DNA of 53,947 nucleotides, taken from Saccharopolyspora elongata (lineage in GTDB: Bacteria; Actinomycetota; Actinomycetes; Mycobacteriales; Pseudonocardiaceae). The stretch spans positions 1 through 53,947 of the forward strand of contig NZ_SMKW01000064.1 of NCBI RefSeq assembly GCF_004348985.1, written 5' to 3'. Shown here piece after piece: positions 41,689-50,281 of the stretch (the first letter of the stretch is position 1; each line of letters starts with the position of its first letter). The position numbers and the translations under genes are program-made. The notes beneath the pieces are model-generated. The model searched no databases. It had not been told where the DNA came from and worked only from the letters and a program-made list of their open reading frames with translations.

Positions 41689-44132
41689 GACGGGGTGGTC
41701 GCCTCCTCTCGGCTGGACAACTGCGGGGAGCGGGCCGCGTCCAGCGCGGCCAGCACGGTTTGCGGGTGCACGGGCGTGGTGTCGAGTTCGACTCCGGTGT
41801 GGCGCAGTGCGTCGTTGATCGCGTTCAGCACGGCGGCCGGCGCACCGATGGTGCCGCCCTCGCCTGCACCCTTGGCGCCGCTTTCGGTGAAGGCGCAAGG
41901 TGTTTCGAGGTGGGTGACGGTGATATCCGGGATCTCCGTCGCGGTCGGCACGAGGTAGTCGATGAAGCTGGCGGCCGAGGGCTCGCCGTTGTCGGCGTAG
42001 GTGACCTCCTCGAACAGCGCTCCGGCGATGCCCTGGGCGATCCCGCCGCGGCACTGGCCATCGACGACCTGCGGGTGGATCACCACTCCGCAGTCCTCCA
42101 CACAGGCGTAGCGGAGGATCTTGATCTGGCCGGTGCCCGGATCGGCCTCGACGACCACCGCGTGGGTGGCGTTGGAGAACGTGCCGTCACCGGCGACGTC
42201 GAAGCTCGCAGTCGCCGTCAACGTCGGTTCGACGCCCTTGGGCAACAGGTGGCTGCGCAGATAGGCCACGTCCGCAATGTCCTCGAAGGACACTCGCTGC
42301 GCGGGGTCGTCGGTCTGGACGACTCCCCCATCGCCGTCCAGGCGGACGTTGTCCGGGCGTGTCTTGAGCAGGTGCGCGGCGATGGTGCACAACAGCTCGC
42401 CGAGCCGTCTGGCCGCGACGGACACGGCCGACCCACCGATCGTCACCGACCGCGAGGCGAAGGTGCCCCATCCGTAGGCGATGCGCTCGGTGTCGCCCTG
42501 CCGCAGCTTGACCTTGTCCAGGTCCAGTCCCAGCCGGTCGGCCACGATCTGGGCGAGGGTCGTCTCATGCGACTGCCCGTGGTTCATCGTGCCGCTGGTG
42601 ACGACCACCGACCCCGTGGTGTCCATCCGGATCTCGGAGACGTCGAAACCGGGAACCACCTGCATCTTGCGCTTGGCGAAAGCGTCGGAACCGTAGCCGG
42701 TGCGCTCCGAGAAGCAGCAGTAGCCGATGCCGATGTGCCGCCCCTCGGCGGCGGCCCGCTCCCGGAACTCGTACCAGCCCTCATCGCGGAGGGTGGCCTC
42801 GGCGAGGTCGAGCGATTCCCGGTAGGTGCCGGGATCGTAGGTGACGTTGTTGACGCCGGTGTAGGGGAATTCGGTGATCACGTTGCGCCGGCGGATCTCG
42901 ACCGGGTCGATGCCGAGTTCGCGCGCGGCGCGCTCCATGACGCGTTCCATCGCCATGACGTACTGCGGACGGCTGACCCCGCGGTAGGGCGCGGTCGGCG
43001 CCTTGTTGCTGGTGATGGCGCGGCCGCGGACCCGGTAGGCGGGCACCTGGTAGACGCCCGGCATCTCGGCGGAGGCCATCAGCGGTTCGATGCCGGCCGT
43101 GAACGGGTAGCACGAGTAAGCGCCCATGTCGCAGACGACGTCGACGTCCAGGGCGGTGATCCTGCCTTCGGCGTCGAACGCCGCGCGCGTGCGGTAGCGC
43201 TGCTCGCGGGCCAGGAATGCGGCGGTCAGCGCCTCCCGGCGGTCCTCGATCCACTTCACCGGGCGGTCCAGCTTCCGGGCCGCCGCTGCGACCGCGATCT
43301 CCTCGCGGCCGACCACGCACTTCTGGCCGAATCCGCCGCCCATGTCGGGGACGGTGACCCGCACGGTGCGCTCCGGAACGCGCAGCGAGCGGGCCAGCAC
43401 CGTGCGCACCTGGTGCGGGACCTGCGTGCAGGTCTGCACCAGCAGCTGGTCGTCGCGGTCGTCCCAGGAGGCGACCACACCGCGCGTTTCCAGCGGCAGC
43501 GCGTTCTGCCGCCCGCTTCGCGTGACGACCTCGACCACGCACCCCGGTCCGGATTCGGCGGCCTCGAACGCGGTGTCCACACCGGGTGTGTCGAACATCG
43601 ACACGTCGAGGAGGACGTTCCCCGGCGCTTCCTCGTGCACGAGCGGTGCGTCGGCGGCGAACGCGGTCTCCTCCGAGACGACCGCGCCGAAGGGTTCGTA
43701 GGTGGCAACCGCGGCTTCGATGCCGTCTTCCACGCTGTACGGGTCGCGAGCGATGACCACGGCCACCGGTTCGCCGACGAAGCGCACCTTCTCCTTCGCG
43801 AGGATGGGCATCGCGGTGGGTGCGAACTCCTCCGGCGGGCGATCGAGCAGCGCCACGATGTCGCCGAGGTCGAGATCCTCAGCGGTGTAGGCGGCGACGA
43901 CGCCCTCGACCTCCCGGACCGCGGAGAGGTCGATGTCGAGGATCCGGCCGTGCGCGACGGTGGAGCGGACGAAACCCGCGTGCAGCATCCCGCTCAGCTG
44001 GACGTCGTCGATGAACCGCCCCCGACCGCGCAGCAGGCGGGGGTCTTCGCGCCGGGGGACGGCGGCCCCGACCCAGCGCTTCCCGTCGGACCGCGGAGAT
44101 CCGTCTCGGACACCGGTATCGCGTCCGGTCAT
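41685..44132 (-). CDS. molybdenum hydroxylase large subunit, probable nicotinate dehydrogenase
   Basis: The 815-residue molybdopterin-binding subunit of the xanthine dehydrogenase family starts GAAVPRREDPRLLRGRGRFI, with PDMGGGFGQKCVVGREEIAV, TAPYRGVSRPQYVMAMERVM, TSGTMNHGQSHETTLAQIVA and the base Glu in GAKGAGEGGTIGAPAAVLNA. Length and features fit the CoxL/aldehyde-oxidase-like branch with molybdopterin cytosine dinucleotide. Pathway context makes nicotinate, giving 6-hydroxynicotinate, the likely substrate, although family members also act on CO, aldehydes, purines and nicotine. ATGA overlaps join it to both other subunit genes. Confidence 0.9.
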   Translation of the reverse strand: MTGRDTGVRDGSPRSDGKRWVGAAVPRREDPRLLRGRGRFIDDVQLSGMLHAGFVRSTVAHGRILDIDLSAVREVEGVVAAYTAEDLDLGDIVALLDRPPEEFAPTAMPILAKEKVRFVGEPVAVVIARDPYSVEDGIEAAVATYEPFGAVVSEETAFAADAPLVHEEAPGNVLLDVSMFDTPGVDTAFEAAESGPGCVVEVVTRSGRQNALPLETRGVVASWDDRDDQLLVQTCTQVPHQVRTVLARSLRVPERTVRVTVPDMGGGFGQKCVVGREEIAVAAAARKLDRPVKWIEDRREALTAAFLAREQRYRTRAAFDAEGRITALDVDVVCDMGAYSCYPFTAGIEPLMASAEMPGVYQVPAYRVRGRAITSNKAPTAPYRGVSRPQYVMAMERVMERAARELGIDPVEIRRRNVITEFPYTGVNNVTYDPGTYRESLDLAEATLRDEGWYEFRERAAAEGRHIGIGYCCFSERTGYGSDAFAKRKMQVVPGFDVSEIRMDTTGSVVVTSGTMNHGQSHETTLAQIVADRLGLDLDKVKLRQGDTERIAYGWGTFASRSVTIGGSAVSVAARRLGELLCTIAAHLLKTRPDNVRLDGDGGVVQTDDPAQRVSFEDIADVAYLRSHLLPKGVEPTLTATASFDVAGDGTFSNATHAVVVEADPGTGQIKILRYACVEDCGVVIHPQVVDGQCRGGIAQGIAGALFEEVTYADNGEPSAASFIDYLVPTATEIPDITVTHLETPCAFTESGAKGAGEGGTIGAPAAVLNAINDALRHTGVELDTTPVHPQTVLAALDAARSPQLSSREEATTPS

Positions 44133-45025
44133 CGCGTCACTCCTTTCTCCCACGCCTCGTGCAGGGCCTGGGCGACGAGCGTCCGGGTGAGCCGACGGCG
44201 ATAGGCGCCGGTACCCGCTGCGTCGTCGGGTGGATCGATGGCCGCAGCGGCAGCCTCCCCGCACGCGGTGAACAGATCCGGCCCGGGGACACCACCGGCC
44301 AGCACGGCCTCGGCCTCGGGAACCCGGATGGGCGCCGGGGCCACGCCGCCGAGCACCACCCGACCTCCGGTCAGCGGACCCGCTTCGGCGACGGGGTCCG
44401 CGTCGAGCGCGACCGCTGCGTCGACGGTGGCGAAATCCCCGTGGCGGCGGGCGAACTCGGTGAGCGCGGCTCGCGGCGCCGGGCGCGTGAAGCGCACTTC
44501 CACGACGACCTCGTCGGGTTCGACGGCCGTGGCGTAGAACCCGTAGAACATCTCCGCGGCCGGGATCTCCCGTTGCCCGTTCGGGCCTTCGGCGACGATC
44601 ACGGCGTCGAGCAGCAGGGCGAGCAAGCACCACTCGGCGGTGGCGTCTCCGTGCACGATGCTGCCCGCGACGGTGCCGCGCGAGCGGATCGGCAGGTGGC
44701 CCACCCACCGCATGGCCCGGGAGATCACGTCGAACTCCGGCCCCAAGGTGTGGCCGGCGGTCTCGACCGCACGATGGGTGCTCAACGCCCCGATCCGGAG
44801 TTCCGAGCCGTCGCGCCGGATCGAGCTCATCGCCGGATCGCGGCGCAGCAGTCCCATGTCGACCAGGACCGTCGGCCGGGCGAGCCGGAAGTTCATCATC
44901 GGTATCAGGCTCTGGCCACCGGCGATGAGCTTCGGCTCCTCGCCCGCTGCGGCGAGTTCGCCGAGCAAGCCGACGGCATCGGCGACGTCATGCGCCCGGT
45001 GGTAGCTGAACGCAGCGGGCTTCAC
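44129..45025 (-). CDS. molybdenum hydroxylase FAD-binding medium subunit
   Basis: The 298-residue flavoprotein has the family motifs KLIAGGQSLIPMMNFRLARP and TVAGSIVHGDATAEWCLLAL with GxxTVGGS-type FAD contact, and a C-terminal CO-dehydrogenase flavoprotein domain. It passes electrons to an external acceptor, probably the quinone pool or NAD. The Pseudomonas nicotinate dehydrogenase uses cytochromes and has no such subunit, so this system differs. GTG start with GAGGAGG; stop overlaps the large-subunit ATG. Confidence 0.92.
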   Translation of the reverse strand: MKPAAFSYHRAHDVADAVGLLGELAAAGEEPKLIAGGQSLIPMMNFRLARPTVLVDMGLLRRDPAMSSIRRDGSELRIGALSTHRAVETAGHTLGPEFDVISRAMRWVGHLPIRSRGTVAGSIVHGDATAEWCLLALLLDAVIVAEGPNGQREIPAAEMFYGFYATAVEPDEVVVEVRFTRPAPRAALTEFARRHGDFATVDAAVALDADPVAEAGPLTGGRVVLGGVAPAPIRVPEAEAVLAGGVPGPDLFTACGEAAAAAIDPPDDAAGTGAYRRRLTRTLVAQALHEAWEKGVTR

Positions 45026-45070
45026 GCGGTCAACCTCCTCGTTGTTCGATACCTGGAACGGATTTCGCCG

Positions 45071-46480
45071 TCAGTGCGCCGAAGTCTCCGTTGTGACAGC
45101 CGCTTTCACATCCGTCGGCTCAGCACCGAGATCGGTGATGCGGTCCAGTTCGCGACCTCGGGTCTCCGGCGCGGCGACCATCATGAACACGACCGCGGCC
45201 ACCACGAGCACACCGAGCACCGTGAAGGTCAACGGCAGGCCCAGCACCGGCCACAGCACGCTGCCGAACAGCAGCGGGGCGAAGCCGGTGACGGCGCGGC
45301 TCGACGACGACGCCCAGCCGAAGCCCGAGGCGCGCAGCTCCGTCGGGTAGAGCTCGGAGACGTAGGCGTACATGACCGGGATGACCACCAAGGCGAACAG
45401 GCCGAAGGCGCCGATCGCCACGACCGCCAACGTGGGCGTTCCCAACAGCAACGAGAACACCACCAGCATCACCGACATGACCGGCCCCGCGATCGCGATG
45501 ACCCGCTTGCGGCCCACCCTGTCGACGACGAGCACCGCCAGTGCGACGCCGACGATGCCCACCGCGTTCATCAGCGCGGTCGAAGCGAAGGCCGCGATCT
45601 CGCCGAAGCCCTCCGCCTTCAGGATCGACGGCATCCAGCTCAGCGCGGCGTAGTACACCAGCATCACGCTGGTGAACAACGTCCACGACACCGCAGTGAT
45701 CCGCGGGTTGAAGGCCCACACCCGGCGAAGCTGGTCGAACGCTGCCGCCAGTGCCCCACCGCGGGTGTCCTCCACGACCGCCGCCGGAATCACGTAGGGC
45801 TCCGGATTCGCTCCGGTGCGCCGGACGAGATCGTCGATGACTGCGCGAGCTTCTTCCTCACGGCCCTTGCGGACCAGGTACAGCGGAGACTCCGGAACAC
45901 CGCGCCGCACCCAGATCAGCAGGACCGCCGGCAGGATCATCAGCACCAGCATCCAGCGCCAGTTCCCGTGCACCGGGACCAGCAACGTCGCCGAGACGCC
46001 TGCCAGCGTGGTCCCCACCGGCCACCAGCCGTCCATCGCCGAGAGCACCCGTCCCCGTTGCCGGCGGGGTGAGAACTCGCTGACGATCGCGTAGTCGACC
46101 GGGATGCACCCACCGAGACCGACGCCGGCGAGGAAGCGCAGGAGCAGGAAGATCTCCAGGTTCGGCGACAGCGCCCCGACCGCGGAGAACAGCGCGAAGA
46201 GCAGCAGCGTGATGCTGAACGCCCGCTTGCGGCCGATGCGGTCGGCCACCGTCCCCCAGGCGACCGCACCGACCGCCATGCCGATCAGGTTAGCGGTGGC
46301 CACCAACCCCTTCTGGCCCGGCGACAGCCCGAACTCGGTCCCCACCAGCGGGGTGAGGAAGCCGTTCAGCGCGACGTCCCAGGCATCGAACATGTAGCCC
46401 AGTCCGCCGATCAGGAAGATCTTGCCTTGCACGCTCCATCGCCAGGGCAGGTCCTGGACGACTTGGTCTCCGGTACGCAT
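45071..46480 (-). CDS. MFS transporter, NiaP-like niacin uptake
   Basis: The 469-residue, 12-helix permease is close in pattern to the niacin transporter NiaP: GGLGYMFDAWDVALNGFLTP, TANLIGMAVGAVAWGTVADR, IGRKRAFSITLLLF, LRFLAGVGLGGCIPVDYAIV, SEFSPRRQRGRVL and AYVSELYPTELRASGFGWAS. It likely imports nicotinate for degradation. It lies 34 bases downstream of nicC and 45 upstream of the hydroxylase genes, in one operon. An aromatic-acid porter function is the alternative. Confidence 0.85.
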   Translation of the reverse strand: MRTGDQVVQDLPWRWSVQGKIFLIGGLGYMFDAWDVALNGFLTPLVGTEFGLSPGQKGLVATANLIGMAVGAVAWGTVADRIGRKRAFSITLLLFALFSAVGALSPNLEIFLLLRFLAGVGLGGCIPVDYAIVSEFSPRRQRGRVLSAMDGWWPVGTTLAGVSATLLVPVHGNWRWMLVLMILPAVLLIWVRRGVPESPLYLVRKGREEEARAVIDDLVRRTGANPEPYVIPAAVVEDTRGGALAAAFDQLRRVWAFNPRITAVSWTLFTSVMLVYYAALSWMPSILKAEGFGEIAAFASTALMNAVGIVGVALAVLVVDRVGRKRVIAIAGPVMSVMLVVFSLLLGTPTLAVVAIGAFGLFALVVIPVMYAYVSELYPTELRASGFGWASSSSRAVTGFAPLLFGSVLWPVLGLPLTFTVLGVLVVAAVVFMMVAAPETRGRELDRITDLGAEPTDVKAAVTTETSAH

Positions 46481-46514
46481 GAGTCACTCCGTTGAGCTGT
46501 AGCGGCGTCACGCG

Positions 46515-47786
46515 TCAGCGTGCGAACTGGTAATGGATGGATTCGGTGTCCGGGTCCGTGAGCGGGCTGCCGTTCCACAGCCAGTCGTAGGACACGTCGG
46601 ACTCACCATCGAAGCGACGCAGCTTCTCGTCGCGCTCACGCTGCTCCGGGCCATCGGGCAGGTGGTAGAAGCTCATGTTCTGCAGGGACGCATCCTGGAC
46701 CATGCCCGCGTGCTTCGCCCGTCGATCGACGTAGCGGACCAGCGCCGCCTCGATCCCGTCGCGGGTCACCCGGCCGAGCTCCTCCGCGAGCACAGCGGCG
46801 TCCTCCATCGCCTGGGAAGCGCCCTGCGCCTGGTAGGGCAGCATCGCGTGGCAGGCATCGCCGAGCAGGGCGACCCGCCCGTCGACCCAGACCGGGTCGC
46901 GGCGCCGGCGGTACATCGCCCACACCGACACGTCCTCGTCCTTCGCCTTGGCCAGGACGGCCGGAACGCGGTCGTCCCACTCCTCGTACTCCGCGGCGAG
47001 CTGCGCCGCGGTCGCCGGGCCGCTCCAGTCCCGGGCGATCTCCTCGGTGCACGGGACGATCGCGACGATGTTGAGGTACTGACCGCCGCGGATCATGTAG
47101 TGCACCAGGTGCTTGTCCGGGCCGTACCAGATCGTGGAGTGGAAGCGGTCCACGAGGAACCGGGTCGCCGGGTCGGCGGCCACCAGGTCGCCGGGGATCA
47201 GCGCACGATAGGCCATCTCCCCCGAGAACTCCAGGGTGTCGTCGAATCCCGCCAGATCCCGCACCGCGGATCGGATGCCGTCCGCCCCGATCACGAGGTC
47301 CCCGGTGAACCGGCGTCCATCAGCGGTCAGCACCGCCGGGCGCGCCGGGTCGGTGCGATCGAGATCGACCACCTGCGCCGAGGTGGCGACCTCGACCACC
47401 GGGCCGGGCCCCGCCGGGTCCAAGCACGCCTCGAGCAGGACGCCGTGCAGGTCGGCGCGGTGGTAGTGCCAGTAGGGCGCCCCGTACTGGTCGATCACGC
47501 GCTGCCCGAGCGGCAGCTGGCCGATGATGCTCCCGTCGGCCCAGCGACGGCGGACCTGGTCCTGGGGTTCGGTGCGCACGCGCTCGAGCTCGGCGCGAAG
47601 CCCCAGTCCGATCAGGATCCGGCTGGCGTTGGGCGCGGTCTGGATTCCCGCGCCGATCTCCCCCAGCTGCGCCGCCGCCTCGACCACGGTGACCCGCAGG
47701 CCGCGCTGCCGCAGCGACAGCGCGGCGCACAGGCCTCCCAAGCCGGCACCGACAACAACGACTTCGAACGACTGGCTCGCAGCCAC
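46515..47786 (-). CDS. nicC: FAD-dependent 6-hydroxynicotinate 3-monooxygenase
   Basis: The 423-residue flavin monooxygenase would decarboxylate and hydroxylate 6-hydroxynicotinate to 2,5-dihydroxypyridine. It has the dinucleotide fold VVVVGAGLGGLCAALSLRQR, the DG motif in LVIGADGIRSAVRDL and the GD motif in VALLGDACHAMLPYQAQGAS. The overall pattern is that of salicylate hydroxylase/NicC enzymes, including the C-terminal YDWLWNGSPL. GTG start at 47786 is preceded by GAGGAGG. First gene of the long operon, behind its own copy of the shared ATCCG element. Salicylate-type hydroxylases are the alternative, but the pathway neighbours decide. Confidence 0.88.
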   Translation of the reverse strand: MAASQSFEVVVVGAGLGGLCAALSLRQRGLRVTVVEAAAQLGEIGAGIQTAPNASRILIGLGLRAELERVRTEPQDQVRRRWADGSIIGQLPLGQRVIDQYGAPYWHYHRADLHGVLLEACLDPAGPGPVVEVATSAQVVDLDRTDPARPAVLTADGRRFTGDLVIGADGIRSAVRDLAGFDDTLEFSGEMAYRALIPGDLVAADPATRFLVDRFHSTIWYGPDKHLVHYMIRGGQYLNIVAIVPCTEEIARDWSGPATAAQLAAEYEEWDDRVPAVLAKAKDEDVSVWAMYRRRRDPVWVDGRVALLGDACHAMLPYQAQGASQAMEDAAVLAEELGRVTRDGIEAALVRYVDRRAKHAGMVQDASLQNMSFYHLPDGPEQRERDEKLRRFDGESDVSYDWLWNGSPLTDPDTESIHYQFAR

Positions 47787-47829
47787 GCTGGCCTCCTCGT
47801 CCTCGCCGGACCCGCGTCGAATTCAGGTG

Positions 47830-47865
47830 ATCCGAACACGTACTATCCGGATATGCAAGGTCTTG
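47830..47865 (-). promoter_or_regulatory. shared ATCCG operator/promoter element upstream of nicC
   Basis: Plus-strand ATCCGAACACGTACTATCCG followed by GATATGCAAG aligns without gaps to 49921-49950 before nicX (25 of 30 or so identical) and, over 17 bases, to 50220-50236 before the MarR gene. It contains ATCCG and CGGAT arms. It lies 44-79 bases before the nicC start, fit for a repressor site. Confidence 0.65.
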
Positions 47866-48055
47866 TTTGAAAAGGTTTTGTTCGCAGGTGATTACCGCTT
47901 GATGCGCTTCTGATCAGCGCGAAGAGGGCGCAGGCGATCAGGATGCGGACGAGCGAGCACGAGCTCGCATCGGGTCAATACGTGCAGCGCAGCTCGAGGA
48001 GCCGGGACGCCCCACCAGAGGGCAGTCCCGGCCACGAGCGTCGCGCGCCGGAAGG

Positions 48056-48856
48056 TCAGGCCGCGTGCGTCGGCACTCCCGGGGCGGCGACCGCTCCGCT
48101 GAGCAGCTTGCCCGCACCGGGCACTCGGGGTTCGAGTCCGAGTTCGGACAGGATCCGGAAGGTGGTGGCGGTCGCGGCCGAGAGCACCGGGATCCCCACC
48201 TCGTCCTCGATCGGCTGGATCGAGGGCAGGGACGGCATCTGCACGCAGGCCGACAGGACCAGCGCGTCAGCGTTGGAGAGGTCGAGCTTGCGGTAGTGCT
48301 CGCGCAGATCGGCCGGATCCAGCCGCGCCACAGCGAGGTTGTCCGGCACCTCCAGCGAGAGCGCGTCCACCACCTCGACCCCGGCGTCCTCGATGTAGTC
48401 CGCCACCGCCTTGGTCAGGGGCTTCATGTACGGCGTCAGGATCGCGACCTTGCGCGCGCCCAGCGCACCGATGCCGGACAGCAGTGCACCAGCGCTGGAA
48501 ACGACCGGGGCATCGGACCCCTCGGCGCGCAGCGCGCGGGTGATGTCGTCCTCCGCGGTGCAGTGGTAACCCGGCCCCTGCGCCATGATCGCCACCAGGC
48601 ACGCGGTGGCCACGACCGCCGGGCGAGCGTCGGCCAATTCCGCCGCCGCTCGTTCGGCCTGCGCGTTCATCGCCCTCAGTTGTTCCGGGGTCACGTGCTG
48701 CATCCGCGCCCGCGCGGAGTGGAAGATGAACCGGTCCCCCGGATCGACCTCCTCCCGAGCTCGCAGCATCCGCGGCAGCTCGGTCTCCATGGTGAGGTTC
48801 GAGCTGGGCACGATCATTCCGATGTGGTGCTCGCGCACCACCGCGTCCGCGCTCAT
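48056..48856 (-). CDS. nicE: maleate cis-trans isomerase
   Basis: The 266-residue Asp/Glu-racemase-fold enzyme isomerises maleate to fumarate, the last step of nicotinate degradation. Diagnostic are VPSSNLTMETELPRML near the N-terminus and two active-site cysteines, Cys86 in VATACLVAIMAQGPGYHC and Cys204 in LSACVQMPSL, spaced as in known maleate isomerases. ATG overlaps the nicX stop (ATGA). A 269-base gap separates it from nicC, which has its own promoter element. Confidence 0.94.
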   Translation of the reverse strand: MSADAVVREHHIGMIVPSSNLTMETELPRMLRAREEVDPGDRFIFHSARARMQHVTPEQLRAMNAQAERAAAELADARPAVVATACLVAIMAQGPGYHCTAEDDITRALRAEGSDAPVVSSAGALLSGIGALGARKVAILTPYMKPLTKAVADYIEDAGVEVVDALSLEVPDNLAVARLDPADLREHYRKLDLSNADALVLSACVQMPSLPSIQPIEDEVGIPVLSAATATTFRILSELGLEPRVPGAGKLLSGAVAAPGVPTHAA

Positions 48857-49899
48857 CGGCGACCGACCGGGCGCATCTCGGCAACGGTCAGCTCGCCCGC
48901 GTCGACGATCAGCTCGTCGTCGAGGTACAGCGAGTTGCCGCGCATCGGGATGTCGAAGTGGCAGGCGGTGTCGTTCGGGCCGCCCAGCTCGTTGTTCGGC
49001 CCGATGGAGAACATCACGTTGCCGTAGAAGCTGCGCAGCTCCATGCCCATCCCGCCGGGGAACTGGGTCAGGCCGTGCCAGTGGGCACGCTCGTCGAGAC
49101 CCCAGCCGACGTGGCTCATCCCGTAGCCGCGCGGGTCGTCGAAGCTCTCGATGTACGAGCGCAGCAGGTCCGCGTCCAGCCCGGACGACCCGGCGCCGCC
49201 GCGGATGTCCCGGATGAAACCTTTCTCGATGGTGATCTCCACCGGGGTCTGCACGTAGGTGTTGAACGGCAGGAGCACGTCCCCCGGCGAGAGCACGATC
49301 TTCCCGTCGACACCGTCGTCGGCTCCGCCGGTGAACACGAACGCTGCCGGCCAGTGATCCCATCGACCCGGGGTGTCGGTGTAGCCGTACTCCGACAACG
49401 TCGGGTACATGCCGAGCTGGTAGGTGACGTCGGTACCGGCCGGGCTGGTGATCCGCATCGTGCTCGCCTTGGCCAGCAGCTCGGCGCCGATCTCCACCCG
49501 CTCGCGCAGTTCCTTGGTCGGCATCAACCGGGCGAGCAGCTCCGGCGGCTCGACGGCGGTCAGGATCCGGACTCCGGCGTCCTGGATGGCGAACTGCTCC
49601 TTGCTGAACAGCAAGAAGGTGCAGTCCACGACCATGTCGACGCCCTTGAGGGCATCCACGGCCTTGGGGATGTTCCCGAGGCCGGAGTCGCCCACGGCCC
49701 ACGCCCCCGAGGCGCTCGCCGGCGAGGGCAACCGCATGTGGAACGCCGCAGCTCCCAACTGCTGAGCGGCCCACAGGAACGCGTCCGCGTACTCCGCACG
49801 CTCCCCGCCGCGGGTGAGCACGACGACCGTCTCACCCTCGTGCACGCCGGACAGGCGCAGTTGCTGCAAGCAGATGTCGTTGAACAGGTTCTGGTCCAC
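48853..49899 (-). CDS. nicX: 2,5-dihydroxypyridine 5,6-dioxygenase
   Basis: The 348-residue non-heme iron dioxygenase opens the pyridine ring of 2,5-dihydroxypyridine to N-formylmaleamate. Strong NicX signatures are LTAVEPPELLARLMPT, SEYGYTDTPGRWDHWPAAFV, ITIEKGFIRDIRGG, GYGMSHVGWGLDERAHW, FYGNVMFSIGPNNELGG and CHFDIPMR. Glu170, His314 and Asp316 align with the iron ligands I recall for the Pseudomonas enzyme. Start chosen at GTG 49899, eight bases after GGAGGT and giving the Pseudomonas length (350); the open frame continues to 49998 through the promoter. Some annotators call this family aminopeptidase T (M29), which would be misleading here. Confidence 0.95.
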   Translation of the reverse strand: MDQNLFNDICLQQLRLSGVHEGETVVVLTRGGERAEYADAFLWAAQQLGAAAFHMRLPSPASASGAWAVGDSGLGNIPKAVDALKGVDMVVDCTFLLFSKEQFAIQDAGVRILTAVEPPELLARLMPTKELRERVEIGAELLAKASTMRITSPAGTDVTYQLGMYPTLSEYGYTDTPGRWDHWPAAFVFTGGADDGVDGKIVLSPGDVLLPFNTYVQTPVEITIEKGFIRDIRGGAGSSGLDADLLRSYIESFDDPRGYGMSHVGWGLDERAHWHGLTQFPGGMGMELRSFYGNVMFSIGPNNELGGPNDTACHFDIPMRGNSLYLDDELIVDAGELTVAEMRPVGRR

Positions 49900-49917
49900 C
49901 GTTGACCACCTCCGCAT

Positions 49918-49955
49918 ATAATCCGAGCACGGATTATCCGAACACGCAAGAGTTG
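49918..49955 (-). promoter_or_regulatory. palindrome and shared ATCCG element upstream of nicX
   Basis: A perfect 8-bp inverted repeat ATAATCCG-AGCA-CGGATTAT at 49918-49937 overlaps the element ATCCGAGCACGGATTATCCG at 49921-49940, continued by AACACGCAAG, that matches the nicC upstream region. It ends only 19 bases before the GTG, so a bound protein would block initiation. Confidence 0.7.
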
Positions 49956-50219
49956 TTTTCACGGGACCTGTCTGCCCGAACCTGCGAACAAGATCCACAC
50001 GTCAACAACGGCGCTTGCACACGTCACGCGCGAGAACAACCCCCGCTACACGCGGAGAGCTGATCAACCAGATGACATGGCGGACAAGATGATTCCCTTG
50101 CACAGCCCCGAGTTGCGCGGCCCAGGCGAGCCCACACCTGAACGAGCGCGACCTGGCTCGGATCGCACCGGAGCGACCTGGATCCACCCCGGCCAAGCCA
50201 GTCCCGTACCAGTGCAACC
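49956..50219. other. divergent intergenic region nicX-marR
   Basis: No gene recognised; open frames here are shadows. The useful content is the operator-like elements at both ends. Confidence 0.6.
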
Positions 50220-50236
50220 ATCCGGGTACGTATTAT
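50220..50236 (+). promoter_or_regulatory. weaker ATCCG element upstream of the marR gene
   Basis: ATCCGGGTACGTATTAT matches the nicC element ATCCGAACACGTACTAT at 13 of 17 positions. It lies 46 bases before the MarR start and would allow autoregulation. Confidence 0.5.
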
Positions 50237-50281
50237 TAAGGGGCACCTAACCCAGGTGCCCAGCTGCATGGGAGGAACGCA

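Noticed and set aside
44159..46072. 637-codon plus-strand frame opposite the hydroxylase M subunit and NiaP-like transporter
   Set aside because: Arg/His/Gln-rich shadow of minus-strand genes with clear family motifs and proper Shine-Dalgarno sites.
48853..49899. Possible aminopeptidase T (M29) annotation
   Set aside because: The motifs GRWDHWP, SHVGWGLDERAHW and CHFDIP plus the pathway neighbours identify NicX; M29-like naming is a known consequence of shared fold.
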